From: Prochlorococcus marinus XMU1408
Lineage (GTDB): Bacteria > Cyanobacteriota > Cyanobacteriia > PCC-6307 > Cyanobiaceae
NCBI RefSeq assembly: GCF_003208055.1
Contig: NZ_QJUE01000005.1
Location: 310,001-374,000 of the forward strand
Direction: 5' to 3'
Length of the DNA stretch: 64,000 nucleotides
Below are positions 32,844-42,868 of the stretch, in pieces. The notes beneath the pieces are model-generated. The model was not told where the DNA came from and did not search any database. It was given only the letters and a program-made list of their open reading frames with translations. Position 1 is the first letter of the stretch; every line of letters starts with the position of its first letter. A program made the translations under genes and the position numbers.

Positions 32844-33362
32844 CTAATTAACATTTATTCCAACGATCGGTGCTAAATATTTAACGACAGCTGGAGTAAT
32901 TAATAACACTGCTATTAATCTAAATGCATGAATTGCTGCAACTGCAGCACCAACCCCGAGCTCAGCTCCCACCAAACTCATGCCGAGAGTTCCTCCAGGT
33001 GCAGAACCTAGTAAAGCTATCAAGGGATCGATGCCAAACAATCGGACTACAATAAAGCCAACAAATAGTCCTGTCAGGATAAGAGTAATAGTAATTAAAA
33101 CTGCTGGCTTCCAAAGGGTTTGCAACTCTGAGAGAGTATCTCGATTAATACCTGTACCTATTACGGTTCCTACTCCAATTCCAAGTAACGTTTTGGTACC
33201 AATAGGCCATTGCGCAGGTTCAAACTGACCACTTATGCTCAAGCATCCTGCGGCCAAAATCGATCCAAGAAGAGGCGCAGCAGGAATGCCACTGAGTAGC
33301 ATTAAACTTCCTAAAGCAGCACCACTGAGCAAGTATATGAACAAAGTCATCGTAGGATTCAT
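32844..33362 (-). CDS. AbrB/COG3180-type membrane protein (single module)
   Basis: About 172 residues if started at Met 33362 (MNPTMTLFIYLLSGAALGSL); a longer frame reaches 33467 but its N-terminus is polar and unlike the family. Five or six hydrophobic helices, with PAAPLLGSILAAG, the GTKTLLGIGVGTVIGTGI segment and GSAPGGTLGMSLVGAELG, matching the COG3180 (AbrB, putative ammonia-monooxygenase-annotated) repeat module. Usual members have two modules (~350 residues); this has one, so it may dimerise. Transport substrate unknown. Confidence 0.7.
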   Translation of the reverse strand: MNPTMTLFIYLLSGAALGSLMLLSGIPAAPLLGSILAAGCLSISGQFEPAQWPIGTKTLLGIGVGTVIGTGINRDTLSELQTLWKPAVLITITLILTGLFVGFIVVRLFGIDPLIALLGSAPGGTLGMSLVGAELGVGAAVAAIHAFRLIAVLLITPAVVKYLAPIVGINVN

Positions 33363-33652
33363 AATCCAAGCAGTAAATCTGATCTTCTTAGTGTGGACTA
33401 CTTTTTGAATTTTTAAATCAATTGCTAGTTGACAACCTAAAAAATATAAAAAATCTTTGCATTTCAATTAAATCATTATTTTAAAGTTTGCAGAAAGAAT
33501 AAAAAATTATGTCCTGATCAATGATTTGACTAAATTTTTAAAGCACTATAATTTTTTACTTTTAACTAATACCCCGATTTTCAATCAAAAAGGGCAACAA
33601 ATTGTTAGTGTTTATCTCTGAATGATCATTATTGGTATTTCTAGATGTCCTG

Positions 33653-35266
33653 ATGACAACAAATTTAACTTCTGAATTGAAGAATCTTGGACCTAAATCA
33701 GAGGTTAAGGTCTTGTATGTCAGGCTGCCTTGTAATCCAATTTTTCCAATTGGACCAATTTATTTAGCTGATCATATACATAAATGTTTTCCAGAAATTC
33801 AACAATTAATTTTAGATTTAGCATCATTACCCATACTTGATGTAGAAAGAATATTAATAAATAGCATTAAAAAGTTCAATCCTACTTTAATAGTTTTTTC
33901 ATGGAGAGATATACAAATTTATGCACCTGTAGATGGAAGAGGTGGTAATCCATTACAAAATTCATTTGAAGTTTTTTATGCTCAAAATCCTCTAAAAAAG
34001 ATTCGAGGTGCGTTGGGTGGTTTTCAACTTATGAAGAGTCATTATGGTGAAATATGGAGGAACCAGAGATTAATCAAAAAGGGATTAAAATATGCAAAGA
34101 AATTCAAGCCAAATGCTACTGCAATAGTTGGAGGTGGTGCTGTTAGTGTTTTTTATAATCAACTTAAAAAATCTCTACCAAAAGGTACCATTATCTCCTT
34201 AGGCGAAGGAGAGTTATTAATAGAGAAATTAATAAGAGGTGACTCAATCATCGAAGAAAGATGTTTCATAGTTGGAGATACACCTAGAGAAAAACTCATT
34301 CATGAAAAACCGAATAATATAACTAAAACTGCGTGCAACTATAGTTATATTGAATCTATTTGGCCTGAGTTTAAATGGTATTTAGAAGGTGGTGACTTCT
34401 ATATTGGAGTACAAACCAAGAGAGGTTGTCCTCATAACTGTTGTTATTGCATTTATACTGTCATTGAAGGTAAAAAAGTCAGAATTAATCCAGTAAGTGA
34501 AGTTATAAAAGAAATCAAACAATTATATAACCTAGGAGTTCGTGGCTTTTGGTTCACTGATGCCCAATTCATACCTTCCAGAGGACATATTCAAAATGCT
34601 AAAGACATCCTTCGAGCTATTTACAATGAAGGTTTGCACGATATTCATTGGGCTGCATATATACGGGCTGACAATTTAGATGAAGAGTTAGCTGAATTAA
34701 TGGTTCTAACAGGTATGAGCTATTTCGAAATAGGAATAACTTCTGGCTCCCAAGAGCTTGTAAGAAAAATGAGAATGGGATACAACTTAAAAACCGTTTT
34801 AAAAAATTGCGAACTTCTTGCAAAAGCTGGTTTTAAAGACCACGTGTCAGTAAATTATTCTTTCAATGTTATAGATGAGCGTCCAGAGACAATAAGACAA
34901 ACAGTTGCTTACCACAGAGAACTAGAAAATATTTTTGGAGCTGACATTGTCGAGCCTTCTATATTTTTCATAGGACTTCAACCTCATACATTACTAGAGG
35001 AATATGGACTGAAAAATGGTCTTTTAAAGCCAGGATATAACCCTATGAGTTTGATGCCTTGGACTGCTAGAAAACTCTTGTGGAATCCTGAGCCAATGGG
35101 CAAAGAATTTGGAAGGATTTGTTTAGAAGCATTTGATATAAATCCAAATGATTTCGGTAGAACCGTTATGGATTTATTAGAAAGAGATTATGGAGTTTCA
35201 TCTTTAAATGAAGCATTAACCGTCGAGGTTAAAAATCGTCCAGTACTTGCAAAAAGTCTTCGTTGA
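33653..35266 (+). CDS. B12-binding-type radical SAM protein
   Basis: 537 residues from ATG 33653; a TTG at 33632 is an alternative. An N-terminal Rossmann-like part (VKVLYVRLPCNPIFPIGPIYLADHI; ATAIVGGGAV) resembles the cobalamin-binding domain of BchE/P-methylase-type enzymes. The radical SAM motif is C-x3-C-x2-C as RGCPHNCCYC (C266, C270, C273 on the longer frame), which binds the 4Fe-4S cluster. Product unknown; cobalamin binding cannot be confirmed because the typical DxHxxG signature is not obvious. A cobalamin-synthesis gene is elsewhere in the window. The 3' end overlaps the CPBP protease gene by 79 bases. Confidence 0.85.
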   Translation: MTTNLTSELKNLGPKSEVKVLYVRLPCNPIFPIGPIYLADHIHKCFPEIQQLILDLASLPILDVERILINSIKKFNPTLIVFSWRDIQIYAPVDGRGGNPLQNSFEVFYAQNPLKKIRGALGGFQLMKSHYGEIWRNQRLIKKGLKYAKKFKPNATAIVGGGAVSVFYNQLKKSLPKGTIISLGEGELLIEKLIRGDSIIEERCFIVGDTPREKLIHEKPNNITKTACNYSYIESIWPEFKWYLEGGDFYIGVQTKRGCPHNCCYCIYTVIEGKKVRINPVSEVIKEIKQLYNLGVRGFWFTDAQFIPSRGHIQNAKDILRAIYNEGLHDIHWAAYIRADNLDEELAELMVLTGMSYFEIGITSGSQELVRKMRMGYNLKTVLKNCELLAKAGFKDHVSVNYSFNVIDERPETIRQTVAYHRELENIFGADIVEPSIFFIGLQPHTLLEEYGLKNGLLKPGYNPMSLMPWTARKLLWNPEPMGKEFGRICLEAFDINPNDFGRTVMDLLERDYGVSSLNEALTVEVKNRPVLAKSLR

Positions 35267-36051
35267 AAAAATATTGTTGTTAACAAAATTATTATCCCAA
35301 AAACACTTGCAATTGGATTCACCATATATTTACTTGGTCCAAGTAAATAATATGGGGTTTCATTAGAAAAAATAACCATTCCTGAATCCAAAAGATACCA
35401 AGTTCCAACCAATCCCCCATGCAAACCAACACAACCCCATAAAGATCCTTGATCAATAGCTCGTCTTAAATTAAGAACTAATCCAAAAAGAAAAAGACCG
35501 GTTAAAAAAGGAATTAAAGCTAAAAAACCAATGTCAGACCTATAGTGAGCAAGACTAAAAATTGCAGATTGAACAAAAATTCCTCTTCTCAAACCAAACA
35601 AAAGAACCATCTCTTGTAATAGCCAGCCTCGAAAAACTATCTCTTCAGCAAAAACAATACCTACTATTAATAATATCGCATTTAATAGTTCACCAAGTTT
35701 TATATTGTCAAACCCATCAATCCATCCGCACAAAAAAATAAATAGACAAAAAGTTAATAATAGGAAGAATGAAAAAATGAATCCACTACAAAATATTTTT
35801 AGAGATCGCAACTTATTCCTAAAATCCAATCCTAAAGACAACCAAGTATGATTAGTTTTCCATCTTGTCCTTCCCCAACCAGGTAGAACAAACAAAAACA
35901 TGAAAAATGTTATTATGGTTCCTATTATACTTAAATTGTTTGAACTAATATCACGATTAAAAAGATACAAAATACGACTAATAAACCATCCAGCAGGGTA
36001 TAAAAATAAAAACAAAGAGAATGTAGGAATCCACTGCCTTCTTTGACTCAA
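35188..36051 (-). CDS. CPBP-family intramembrane protease
   Basis: 287 residues, six to eight membrane segments, with the Abi/CAAX-protease motifs EEIVFRGWLLQE (motif 1: EExxxR), FSLAHYRSDI (motif 2: FxxxH) and LHGGLVGTWYL. The family includes intramembrane glutamic endopeptidases; here the substrate is unknown. Its last 79 bases are antisense to the end of the radical SAM gene. Confidence 0.87.
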   Translation of the reverse strand: MSQRRQWIPTFSLFLFLYPAGWFISRILYLFNRDISSNNLSIIGTIITFFMFLFVLPGWGRTRWKTNHTWLSLGLDFRNKLRSLKIFCSGFIFSFFLLLTFCLFIFLCGWIDGFDNIKLGELLNAILLIVGIVFAEEIVFRGWLLQEMVLLFGLRRGIFVQSAIFSLAHYRSDIGFLALIPFLTGLFLFGLVLNLRRAIDQGSLWGCVGLHGGLVGTWYLLDSGMVIFSNETPYYLLGPSKYMVNPIASVFGIIILLTTIFFQRRLFASTGRFLTSTVNASFKDETP

Positions 36052-36083
36052 CCATCTATTCCAAAATATGAGAATTAAAGATT

Positions 36084-36395
36084 TCAGCTTTCTAATTCTA
36101 TTGTACTTGTTAGGCCTTTTGCCTTTAAAGATTCAGAATAAAATTCAGCAGGTTCTAAATCACATACAATAACAAGCCCAATACCATTGTTATGTGTTTC
36201 TAGCATAATATTCAAAGCATCCTGTTCACTTAATTGTGGCACTACTTGTCTTAAAGTTTCAACTACATAATCCATTGTATTTACTGGATCATTATGAAGT
36301 AGTACCTTGTATTTAGGAGATACTTTTCTTACTCGCTGAACTTCTCGATCAATAACAGCAGTCTCTCCATCAGTTTGATTTGCCGAATCAACCAT
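36084..36395 (-). CDS. clpS: ClpS adaptor of the Clp protease
   Basis: Delivers N-degron substrates to ClpC/ClpA. Core segments YKVLLHNDPVNTMDYVV and NNGIGLVIVCDLEPAE are conserved, including the HND and M/V substrate-pocket residues. I place the start at Met 36395 (MVDSANQTDG, 103 residues); the open frame runs to ATG 36455, which overlaps the dapL stop as TGATG, so the longer start is possible by coupling. Confidence 0.93.
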   Translation of the reverse strand: MVDSANQTDGETAVIDREVQRVRKVSPKYKVLLHNDPVNTMDYVVETLRQVVPQLSEQDALNIMLETHNNGIGLVIVCDLEPAEFYSESLKAKGLTSTIELES

Positions 36396-36454
36396 AATTA
36401 AACTGCCAAGACTAATAGCATTTTTTAAAAGAGAATTTACCACGAGAATATGCA

Positions 36455-37678
36455 TCACGCCCCTAAGATCCTTTGCATGGCTTTTTCAACATTTTCCCTA
36501 CTATTGAATGCTGACAATCTAAAATAACCTTCTCCAGCAGCGCCAAAACCACTTCCTGGTGTACCAACAACATTTGCTTTTTCAAGCAAGAAATCAAAAA
36601 AGCCCCAAGAAGTAATATTTTTGGGTGTTTTGATCCAAGCATAGGGAGCATTAACAGCCCCAAAAACTTCAAATCCTGCAGAGGTAAGATTTTTTTTAAT
36701 AATTTCAGCATTTTCCATATAAAAACTTACCAATTTTTTAATCTGTACTTGACCTTCTTTGGAGTAAACAGCCTCAGCCCCTCTCTGAACTATATAACTT
36801 ACGCCATTAAATTTAGTACTTTGACGACGATTCCATAAAGACCAAAGGTCGACTTCTTCTGAGTTCGCTTTACCTTTTAAAGACTTCGGAATAACTGTAA
36901 AAGCACATCTTGTTCCAGTAAAACCAGCATTTTTTGAAAAAGAGCGAAACTCAATTGCACAATCTTTGGCTCCGTCAATTTCATAAATCGAATGAGGAAT
37001 TGAATCATCTTTAATGAAAGCCTCATAAGCAGCATCAAAAAGAATCAAAGAATTATTTTGTTTTGCATATTCGACCCAAGAAGATAATTTTTCTCTAGTC
37101 GCTACTGCTCCAGTTGGGTTATTAGGAAAACAAAGATAAATTAAATCAAATTTTTCTTTTGGTATTTCAGCCTCGAAACCATTCTCTGAATTAATTGGGA
37201 TATAACTTAAACCGTGATATTCCCCTGATTCGTTAACCTCTCCTGTTCTACCCGTCATCACATTTGAATCAACATATACTGGATAAACAGGATCAGTTAC
37301 AGCTATTTTATTATCCTTACCGAGAATATCTAAAATATTACTGCTGTCGCATTTTGAGCCATCTGAAACAAATATTTCATCTGCTGAAATCTCACAGCCA
37401 CGGGATAAATAATCATTTTTAGAGATACTCTCTCTAAGCCAGTGATAGCCTTGCTCAGGGCCATACCCTCTAAAGCCTTCTTCTGTTCCCATCTCTTCAA
37501 TAGCAGCTTTCATAGCTTCACGACAAGCCAGAGGTAGAGGTTCAGTTACATCACCAATCCCTAACCGGATTAAATCAGTATCTGGATTCTTTGAAGTAAA
37601 GTCCTTAATTCTTCTAGAAATCTCGGGAAAAAGATAACCTGCTTTTAATTTCAGGTAATCAGCATTAACTTGAACCAC
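36455..37678 (-). CDS. dapL: LL-diaminopimelate aminotransferase
   Basis: PLP enzyme that converts tetrahydrodipicolinate directly to LL-diaminopimelate, for lysine and peptidoglycan; the DapL route is typical of cyanobacteria and plants. 407 residues: [14 protein letters not shown]-like end ([20 protein letters not shown]), the FPNNPTGAV segment and the PLP lysine in [16 protein letters not shown]. Upstream of clpS with start/stop overlap, so likely one transcription unit. Confidence 0.96.
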   Translation of the reverse strand: MVQVNADYLKLKAGYLFPEISRRIKDFTSKNPDTDLIRLGIGDVTEPLPLACREAMKAAIEEMGTEEGFRGYGPEQGYHWLRESISKNDYLSRGCEISADEIFVSDGSKCDSSNILDILGKDNKIAVTDPVYPVYVDSNVMTGRTGEVNESGEYHGLSYIPINSENGFEAEIPKEKFDLIYLCFPNNPTGAVATREKLSSWVEYAKQNNSLILFDAAYEAFIKDDSIPHSIYEIDGAKDCAIEFRSFSKNAGFTGTRCAFTVIPKSLKGKANSEEVDLWSLWNRRQSTKFNGVSYIVQRGAEAVYSKEGQVQIKKLVSFYMENAEIIKKNLTSAGFEVFGAVNAPYAWIKTPKNITSWGFFDFLLEKANVVGTPGSGFGAAGEGYFRLSAFNSRENVEKAMQRILGA

Positions 37679-38069
37679 TTGAAAATCACCTAGATTTTAT
37701 TAAGGATAATCCCTTAAACACCTTGAATTCTTGAAAAATAGACGATTCGATAATAAGAACTAATTTCCCTTAAACACCTTCGGACTCAAAATAATCAAGT
37801 AAAAGATCTTGTGTTAGGATGATTTTAGAACTAAGCAAATGGGTTTCAGCCCTCAATGTTCTAAATTAACGTCAGTTATTCTTGAAGGGACAACTAGATT
37901 AAAACTCTGGAAACTCCGGCAATTTAATCCGGATTATATTTAATTCCCATTACAAAAAGTAATTAAAAATCTCTTCAAGTTTGTTTGGCGTTAAGAAAAT
38001 TCAAACCATTCTAATTGCAGTTTTTCTGCTAATCAGTTTTTTAACAGCTTAAAAAGCTCAACATCATAT
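37679..38069 (+). promoter_or_regulatory. rne leader region
   Basis: 391 bases without a secure gene. It contains a 34-codon ORF (37839-37943, MGFSPQCSKLTSVILEGTTR...) that could be a leader peptide or chance, a small GCAG-T5-CTGC hairpin near 38014-38028 and a T-rich stretch just before rne. Long U-rich 5' leaders are known to control RNase E in cyanobacteria, so this may be a long rne 5' UTR. Confidence 0.4.
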
Positions 38070-39929
38070 ATGCCCCAGCAAATTGTCATTGCTGAGCATT
38101 TGCGAATTGCCGCTCTGCTCACTGATGAAAGAATAGATGAATTAATCGTGGCTCAAGGTAGCTACCAAATTGGAGATGTATTCTTAGGAACAGTTGAGAA
38201 TGTTCTTCCTGGAATAGATGCAGCTTTTGTAAATATCGGTGAAAGTGAAAAGAATGGTTTTATTCATTTAAATGATCTTGGTCCACTCAGATTAAAAAAA
38301 GCTACTGCAGGAATCACAGAGTTGCTCGAACCAAGACAAAAAGTTTTAGTTCAAGTAATGAAAGAGCCTACTGGAAACAAAGGGCCACGCTTGACTGGCA
38401 ACTTAGCTCTCCCAGGTAGATACCTGGTACTGCAACCTTATGGGCAAGGTGTAAATATTTCTCGAAGAATCAGTACAGAAAGTGAAAGAAATAGACTTAG
38501 AGCTTTAGGGGTACTAGTTAAGCCTCCAAGTACTGGGCTTTTAATAAGGACAGAAGCAGAAGATATTTCTGAAGAATTTTTAATAGATGATCTTGAAAAT
38601 CTTCTAAAACAATGGGAACTTATTCAACAAGCATCTGAAAATTGTACGCCCCCAATTCTATTAAATAGAGATGAAGATTTTATTCATAGAATTCTCAGAG
38701 ATCATATAGGTCAAAATGTTAATCATATAGTTGTAGATAATCCCGAAGCAGTTGGTCGTGTTAATAACTTTCTTGGGAAAGATAGCAAAGAGTTAATTAT
38801 AGAATTGCATTGTGATTCGCAAAACATACTAGAGAAATATAGAGTTATTACTGCTATTAATAATGCATTAAAGCCAAGAGTAGATTTGCCTTCTGGTGGC
38901 TATATAATAATAGAACCAACAGAAGCATTGACAGTTATAGATGTCAACTCAGGCTCATTTACACGTTCCGCAAATTCCAGAGAAACAGTTTTATGGACTA
39001 ATTGTGAAGCGGCAATCGAAATAGCAAGACAATTAAAATTAAGAAATATTGGTGGGGTTATTATCATTGATTTTATAGATATGGATACAAGAAGGGATCA
39101 ACTTCAATTATTAGAACATTTCATATCAGCTATCAATGGAGACTCAGCTCGTCCACAAATTGCTCAACTTACAGAACTTGGTCTTGTTGAATTAACCAGA
39201 AAAAGACAAGGTCAAAATATATATGAATTATTTGGAAAGATCAGTCCAAATTATCTAGAGCAAGGTAATCCTCCAAATATCACCATTCAAGATATAAATC
39301 AAACAATCTCATCTGAAGGGAGACTGAGCAATTCAAACCCAATTCAAGGAAGCGAAATAGAATCTTTGAAGGATAGTAATATCAAAAAGAAAAGTATCAA
39401 TAAATTAAAAGATATCGAAACGAACTCAGCTATTGAAGAGCATAAATCATCAAAAGATAACCTAACATCTGTCTCCACTCAGACAAATGGAGAAGATTAT
39501 TTAATAAACAAAGTTAACAACAAACAAGAAAAGAATTTAATAAATATAAAAATGAAGAAAAATGAAGAAATGGTTTATAGTAAAATGGGTTTAGACCCTA
39601 TTTTAATTTTAGATGAGCCGCCACTATCTGAAAACTATATAGTTCACATAATCAGACCTGGCGAAGAGAAAGTAGGAGAAAAAGAAAAAAATACTAAAAC
39701 CATTATTGAACTTCAAAATAACAATAATATTGAGAAAACTTCAATAGATTCTGAAGAGATAGAAAATGTTAAAGAAGAAACTAATTTAGCTTTTAATGAA
39801 GAAGCAAATGACTTAAATAGTGCTGATAAAATTGTAATCAACGAAATAGATGAACTTAATTCTAACGAAGCCAAAGAAGCCGATGAAGATCCAAGACGCA
39901 AAAGAAGAAGATCTTCTGCTTCATCATAA
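38070..39929 (+). CDS. rne: ribonuclease E/G
   Basis: Main endonuclease of mRNA decay. 619 residues: S1-like domain ([21 protein letters not shown]), catalytic core with the Asp pair in [10 protein letters not shown] and [12 protein letters not shown], the TRKRQGQ motif, then about 200 residues of charged disordered tail rich in Asn, Lys, Glu. The last residues RRKRRRSSA match the Arg-rich end of cyanobacterial RNase E, which binds PNPase. The cysteine zinc-link of E. coli RNase E is not obvious here. Confidence 0.95.
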   Translation: MPQQIVIAEHLRIAALLTDERIDELIVAQGSYQIGDVFLGTVENVLPGIDAAFVNIGESEKNGFIHLNDLGPLRLKKATAGITELLEPRQKVLVQVMKEPTGNKGPRLTGNLALPGRYLVLQPYGQGVNISRRISTESERNRLRALGVLVKPPSTGLLIRTEAEDISEEFLIDDLENLLKQWELIQQASENCTPPILLNRDEDFIHRILRDHIGQNVNHIVVDNPEAVGRVNNFLGKDSKELIIELHCDSQNILEKYRVITAINNALKPRVDLPSGGYIIIEPTEALTVIDVNSGSFTRSANSRETVLWTNCEAAIEIARQLKLRNIGGVIIIDFIDMDTRRDQLQLLEHFISAINGDSARPQIAQLTELGLVELTRKRQGQNIYELFGKISPNYLEQGNPPNITIQDINQTISSEGRLSNSNPIQGSEIESLKDSNIKKKSINKLKDIETNSAIEEHKSSKDNLTSVSTQTNGEDYLINKVNNKQEKNLINIKMKKNEEMVYSKMGLDPILILDEPPLSENYIVHIIRPGEEKVGEKEKNTKTIIELQNNNNIEKTSIDSEEIENVKEETNLAFNEEANDLNSADKIVINEIDELNSNEAKEADEDPRRKRRRSSASS

Positions 39930-39936
39930 AAAAGAG

Positions 39937-40518
39937 ATGGACAATTCTCTAATTGCAGGGGTTGATGAAGTAGGTAAAGGTTGTTTATTTGGCCCAGTTT
40001 TTGCTGGGGCTGTAATATTAAGCAAAGCAAATGAATTAAAACTATTAAGTCAAGGCCTCAGAGATAGTAAAAAATTAAATTGCCGACAAAGAAATCGTTT
40101 GGTGCCTTTAATCAAAGAAAACTCTATAGCATGGTCCTTAGGTCAAGCTTCAGCAAGAGAAATTGACAGTGTTGGAATTAGAATGGCTACTGAAAAAGCA
40201 ATGCTAAGAGCATTAGAAAAATTCTTATCTCCACCAGAATTAATTCTGGTGGACGGAAAATTACCGATTCGTTTGTGGAAAGGAAAGCAAAAAACTCAAG
40301 TTAGAGGGGAAAGTCATTTTGCATCAATTGCTGCTGCCAGTGTTTTAGCAAAAGAAGCTAGAGATGAATTAATTAAGCGCTTAGCATGCAAATTTAGTCT
40401 TTTTGGACTTGAGAACAACAAGGGGTATGGAACTAAAATCCATAGAGCTAACTTAATCAAAGAAGGAGCGACTAAACTCCACCGAAAAAGTTTTCTCTCC
40501 AAATTAAAAATAGATTAA
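39937..40518 (+). CDS. rnhB: ribonuclease HII
   Basis: Removes RNA from RNA/DNA hybrids and misincorporated ribonucleotides. From ATG 39937 it has 193 residues ([28 protein letters not shown]), the usual size; the frame is open upstream to 39850 inside rne, so a longer start is possible. Catalytic residues: Asp-Glu in GVDEVGKG, Asp in LILVDGKLP, and the metal-site region KEARDELI. Seven bases after rne, so probably co-transcribed. Confidence 0.94.
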   Translation: MDNSLIAGVDEVGKGCLFGPVFAGAVILSKANELKLLSQGLRDSKKLNCRQRNRLVPLIKENSIAWSLGQASAREIDSVGIRMATEKAMLRALEKFLSPPELILVDGKLPIRLWKGKQKTQVRGESHFASIAAASVLAKEARDELIKRLACKFSLFGLENNKGYGTKIHRANLIKEGATKLHRKSFLSKLKID

Positions 40519-40528
40519 AGTTTTTAAT

Positions 40529-41044
40529 TTACTGATTCTCTTTGCACCAATTTTGAAAATCCACAATCAACTGCTTGCCAACCCTTGCCTTAATTCCTAA
40601 CAAAATTCCGTTCAATATTGATTGTCCAGTTGACTCGAGCATTTTTGGAGGGATCAATTTTAACAAAGGAGGTTGACTTACAGTTACACCTAAAAGCGCT
40701 TCACCTTCAAGACCTGACGTTTTGGCCTCAAGAATTGCATCTAAAGTTAATTCAAAATCATCAACAAAGCCCAAACCATCTAAGTGACTTTCAGTGACAA
40801 ACATTCTAATTTTGCCATGAGTATTTTCTACACCTATAGACACGACTGGGTTTATTTGAAGTTGAAAAACTTGAAAACTTGTAACCTCATACTTAAAACT
40901 ACCTGGCCCTAAAGGAGTCAATTTTTTAGAATCAAGCATTGCTCCTACAACTCTTTCCTGTTGTAAGAGATAATCAGGTAGTTGCTCTGCATTATCTTGA
41001 ACAACTAGATCAATTTTTTGTCGTGCTTTAAAGGCCAGAGACAT
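40529..41044 (-). CDS. DUF1997 family protein
   Basis: 171 residues starting at Met 41044 (MSLAFKARQKIDLVV); a longer frame to 41107 would overlap the pheA start. Segments PLGPGSFKYEVTSFQVFQLQINPVVS (in pieces) and the C-terminal LILNGILLGIKARVGKQLIVDFQNWC-like stretch are those of DUF1997, a plant and cyanobacterial family of unknown function. Divergent from pheA, so the 56-base gap must hold both promoters. Confidence 0.75.
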   Translation of the reverse strand: MSLAFKARQKIDLVVQDNAEQLPDYLLQQERVVGAMLDSKKLTPLGPGSFKYEVTSFQVFQLQINPVVSIGVENTHGKIRMFVTESHLDGLGFVDDFELTLDAILEAKTSGLEGEALLGVTVSQPPLLKLIPPKMLESTGQSILNGILLGIKARVGKQLIVDFQNWCKENQ

Positions 41045-41100
41045 TATCAAAAGCTTGCTCAGCATGATCTTATCGGCATTTACCCCCTTTTTATTATCTA

Positions 41101-41931
41101 ATGTCAATTCGAGTGGCCTATCTTGGACCTAAAGGAACATACGCTGAGAAGGCCGCTAAAGCCCTGGCAGCCTTAGAAAAGCTTACATCTCCAACATTTA
41201 TACCATGCAAAGGCTTAAGGTCTGTTGTAGATAATCTTGCAAATAATCTTTGCGAAGCAGCTGTAGTTCCAATTGAAAATTCAGTTGAAGGGGGAGTTAC
41301 CTCAACATTAGATTCTCTATGGAGACATAAAAATCTATTGATTCATAGAGCACTGGTTCTTCCCATCAAACATTCATTAATGAGTAGCGGATCAATCTCA
41401 ACTATTTCAGAGGTCCTCTCTCATCCTCAAGCATTAGCTCAATGCAGCCAGTGGTTAAACGACAATATTCCCAATGCAGTTCATTTGCCAACTAATTCAA
41501 CTGCAGAAGCAATAAGGATGGTCAAAGGCAGCTCATTTAGAGCTGCAATAGGATCAAAAGATGCAAGTGAAGAACTCAATATTCTGGCTTATCCTATTAA
41601 TGATATTGAAGGGAATTGTACTAGATTTGTTCTTCTAAGTAAGAACAACATTAAAGAAGATGGAAATAAAGCAAGTATGGCCTTTTCACTAAAATCAAAT
41701 ACTCCAGGAGCATTACTAGAGGCACTGAATTGCATAGCAGATCTAGGTCTCAATATGAGTAGAATTGAATCTCGTCCTTCTAAAAGAGAACTAGGAGAAT
41801 ACGTGTTTTTCATAGATCTAGATTTAAATAACTCTAATAAAAAAGAATTTGAAAAAATTACTGAAGAGTTATCTAATCTTTGTAATCAAATAATAAATTT
41901 TGGATGCTATTTCAGCTCAGAAGCTGAGTAA
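41101..41931 (+). CDS. pheA: prephenate dehydratase
   Basis: Makes phenylpyruvate from prephenate (phenylalanine synthesis). 276 residues: RVAYLGPKGTYAEKAA, VVPIENSVEGGV, the catalytic Thr region GNCTRFVLLS, and a C-terminal ACT domain (MAFSLKSNTPGALLEAL, ESRPSKRELGEYVFFIDL) for feedback control by Phe. A monofunctional enzyme, as usual in cyanobacteria. Confidence 0.96.
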   Translation: MSIRVAYLGPKGTYAEKAAKALAALEKLTSPTFIPCKGLRSVVDNLANNLCEAAVVPIENSVEGGVTSTLDSLWRHKNLLIHRALVLPIKHSLMSSGSISTISEVLSHPQALAQCSQWLNDNIPNAVHLPTNSTAEAIRMVKGSSFRAAIGSKDASEELNILAYPINDIEGNCTRFVLLSKNNIKEDGNKASMAFSLKSNTPGALLEALNCIADLGLNMSRIESRPSKRELGEYVFFIDLDLNNSNKKEFEKITEELSNLCNQIINFGCYFSSEAE

Positions 41932-41932
41932 T

Positions 41933-42865
41933 TTACCCTCTCGATTTAAATACTCCAAACCTCATCAAACCCCTTGAGAAAGCCCATCTCATCATTAATA
42001 TGGTTGGGATTTCTCTAAATGCTTTTATAAAAGTTCTTAGGCCTAATTTCAAAATAGGGATAGGTCTTCTAAACCCTTCATATATAGATTCATTCCAAGA
42101 TTGAATAGTATATTTTGTCCAATTTGCTGCCTCTACTGAACTTCCACAATAAGGACTATTTAATAAGTTATTTTTGAATCCCTCAATACTTGAAAATTCA
42201 GGATGAGTCCATTGAATCAATAATTGATTCATAATGAACTTCTCAAAGAAATTAAACCGATACTTGCTTGGATCTCTTTGATTCCAATCTGCAATTGCAA
42301 GAACGCCACCAGGACGCAAAACTCTTAGCATCTCATCTGCAAACTTTTGTTTATCAAAAATATGGGGCCCAGCTTCAACGCTCCAAACTCCATCAAAGGT
42401 ACTTTTTTCGAATTTCAAGTCAAGTGCATTCATCACCTCAAAACGACAATAATCCTTATTAGTTGTTAATTCATTTGCTCTTTTTATTTGTTCTGAGCTT
42501 ATAGAAATACCAATAACATCAAATCCATAATCATTAGACAATATTCTTGCACTTCCACCTATTCCACATCCTACATCTAATATCCTTGAACCTTTGGGTA
42601 ATTTATTCAAACCACTCCAATGAACTAATTCATGTACAAAATCAATCTTAGCTTTCCTAAAATCTTTTTTTAATCGAGGTTTTTCATAAAAGCCAAGATG
42701 AATATGCTCACCCCAAAGTTTTTCTAATAAACGATCATTAGTCCAGGCATCATAGGAGGATGCAACACTATTTACCGACTCATATTTACGACTTTTTCTA
42801 AGCCAAAAAACACTTAGAATTAATAGAATAAGCCCAATAAATGTAAAAATAAATATCCATTGCAT
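41933..42865 (-). CDS. MPBQ/MSBQ methyltransferase (Sll0418 type)
   Basis: SAM-dependent enzyme that methylates 2-methyl-6-phytyl (or solanyl) benzoquinol in tocopherol and plastoquinone synthesis. 310 residues with an N-terminal membrane helix (1-22), SSYDAWT..LLEKLWGEHIHLGFY, SAM site ILDVGCGIGG (95-104), GVWSVEAGPH, LRPGGVLAIADWNQRDP and REIPTILMMRWAF, all of which resemble Synechocystis Sll0418. Convergent with pheA with one base between the stops. Confidence 0.92.
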   Translation of the reverse strand: MQWIFIFTFIGLILLILSVFWLRKSRKYESVNSVASSYDAWTNDRLLEKLWGEHIHLGFYEKPRLKKDFRKAKIDFVHELVHWSGLNKLPKGSRILDVGCGIGGSARILSNDYGFDVIGISISSEQIKRANELTTNKDYCRFEVMNALDLKFEKSTFDGVWSVEAGPHIFDKQKFADEMLRVLRPGGVLAIADWNQRDPSKYRFNFFEKFIMNQLLIQWTHPEFSSIEGFKNNLLNSPYCGSSVEAANWTKYTIQSWNESIYEGFRRPIPILKLGLRTFIKAFREIPTILMMRWAFSRGLMRFGVFKSRG

Positions 42866-42868
42866 GAT

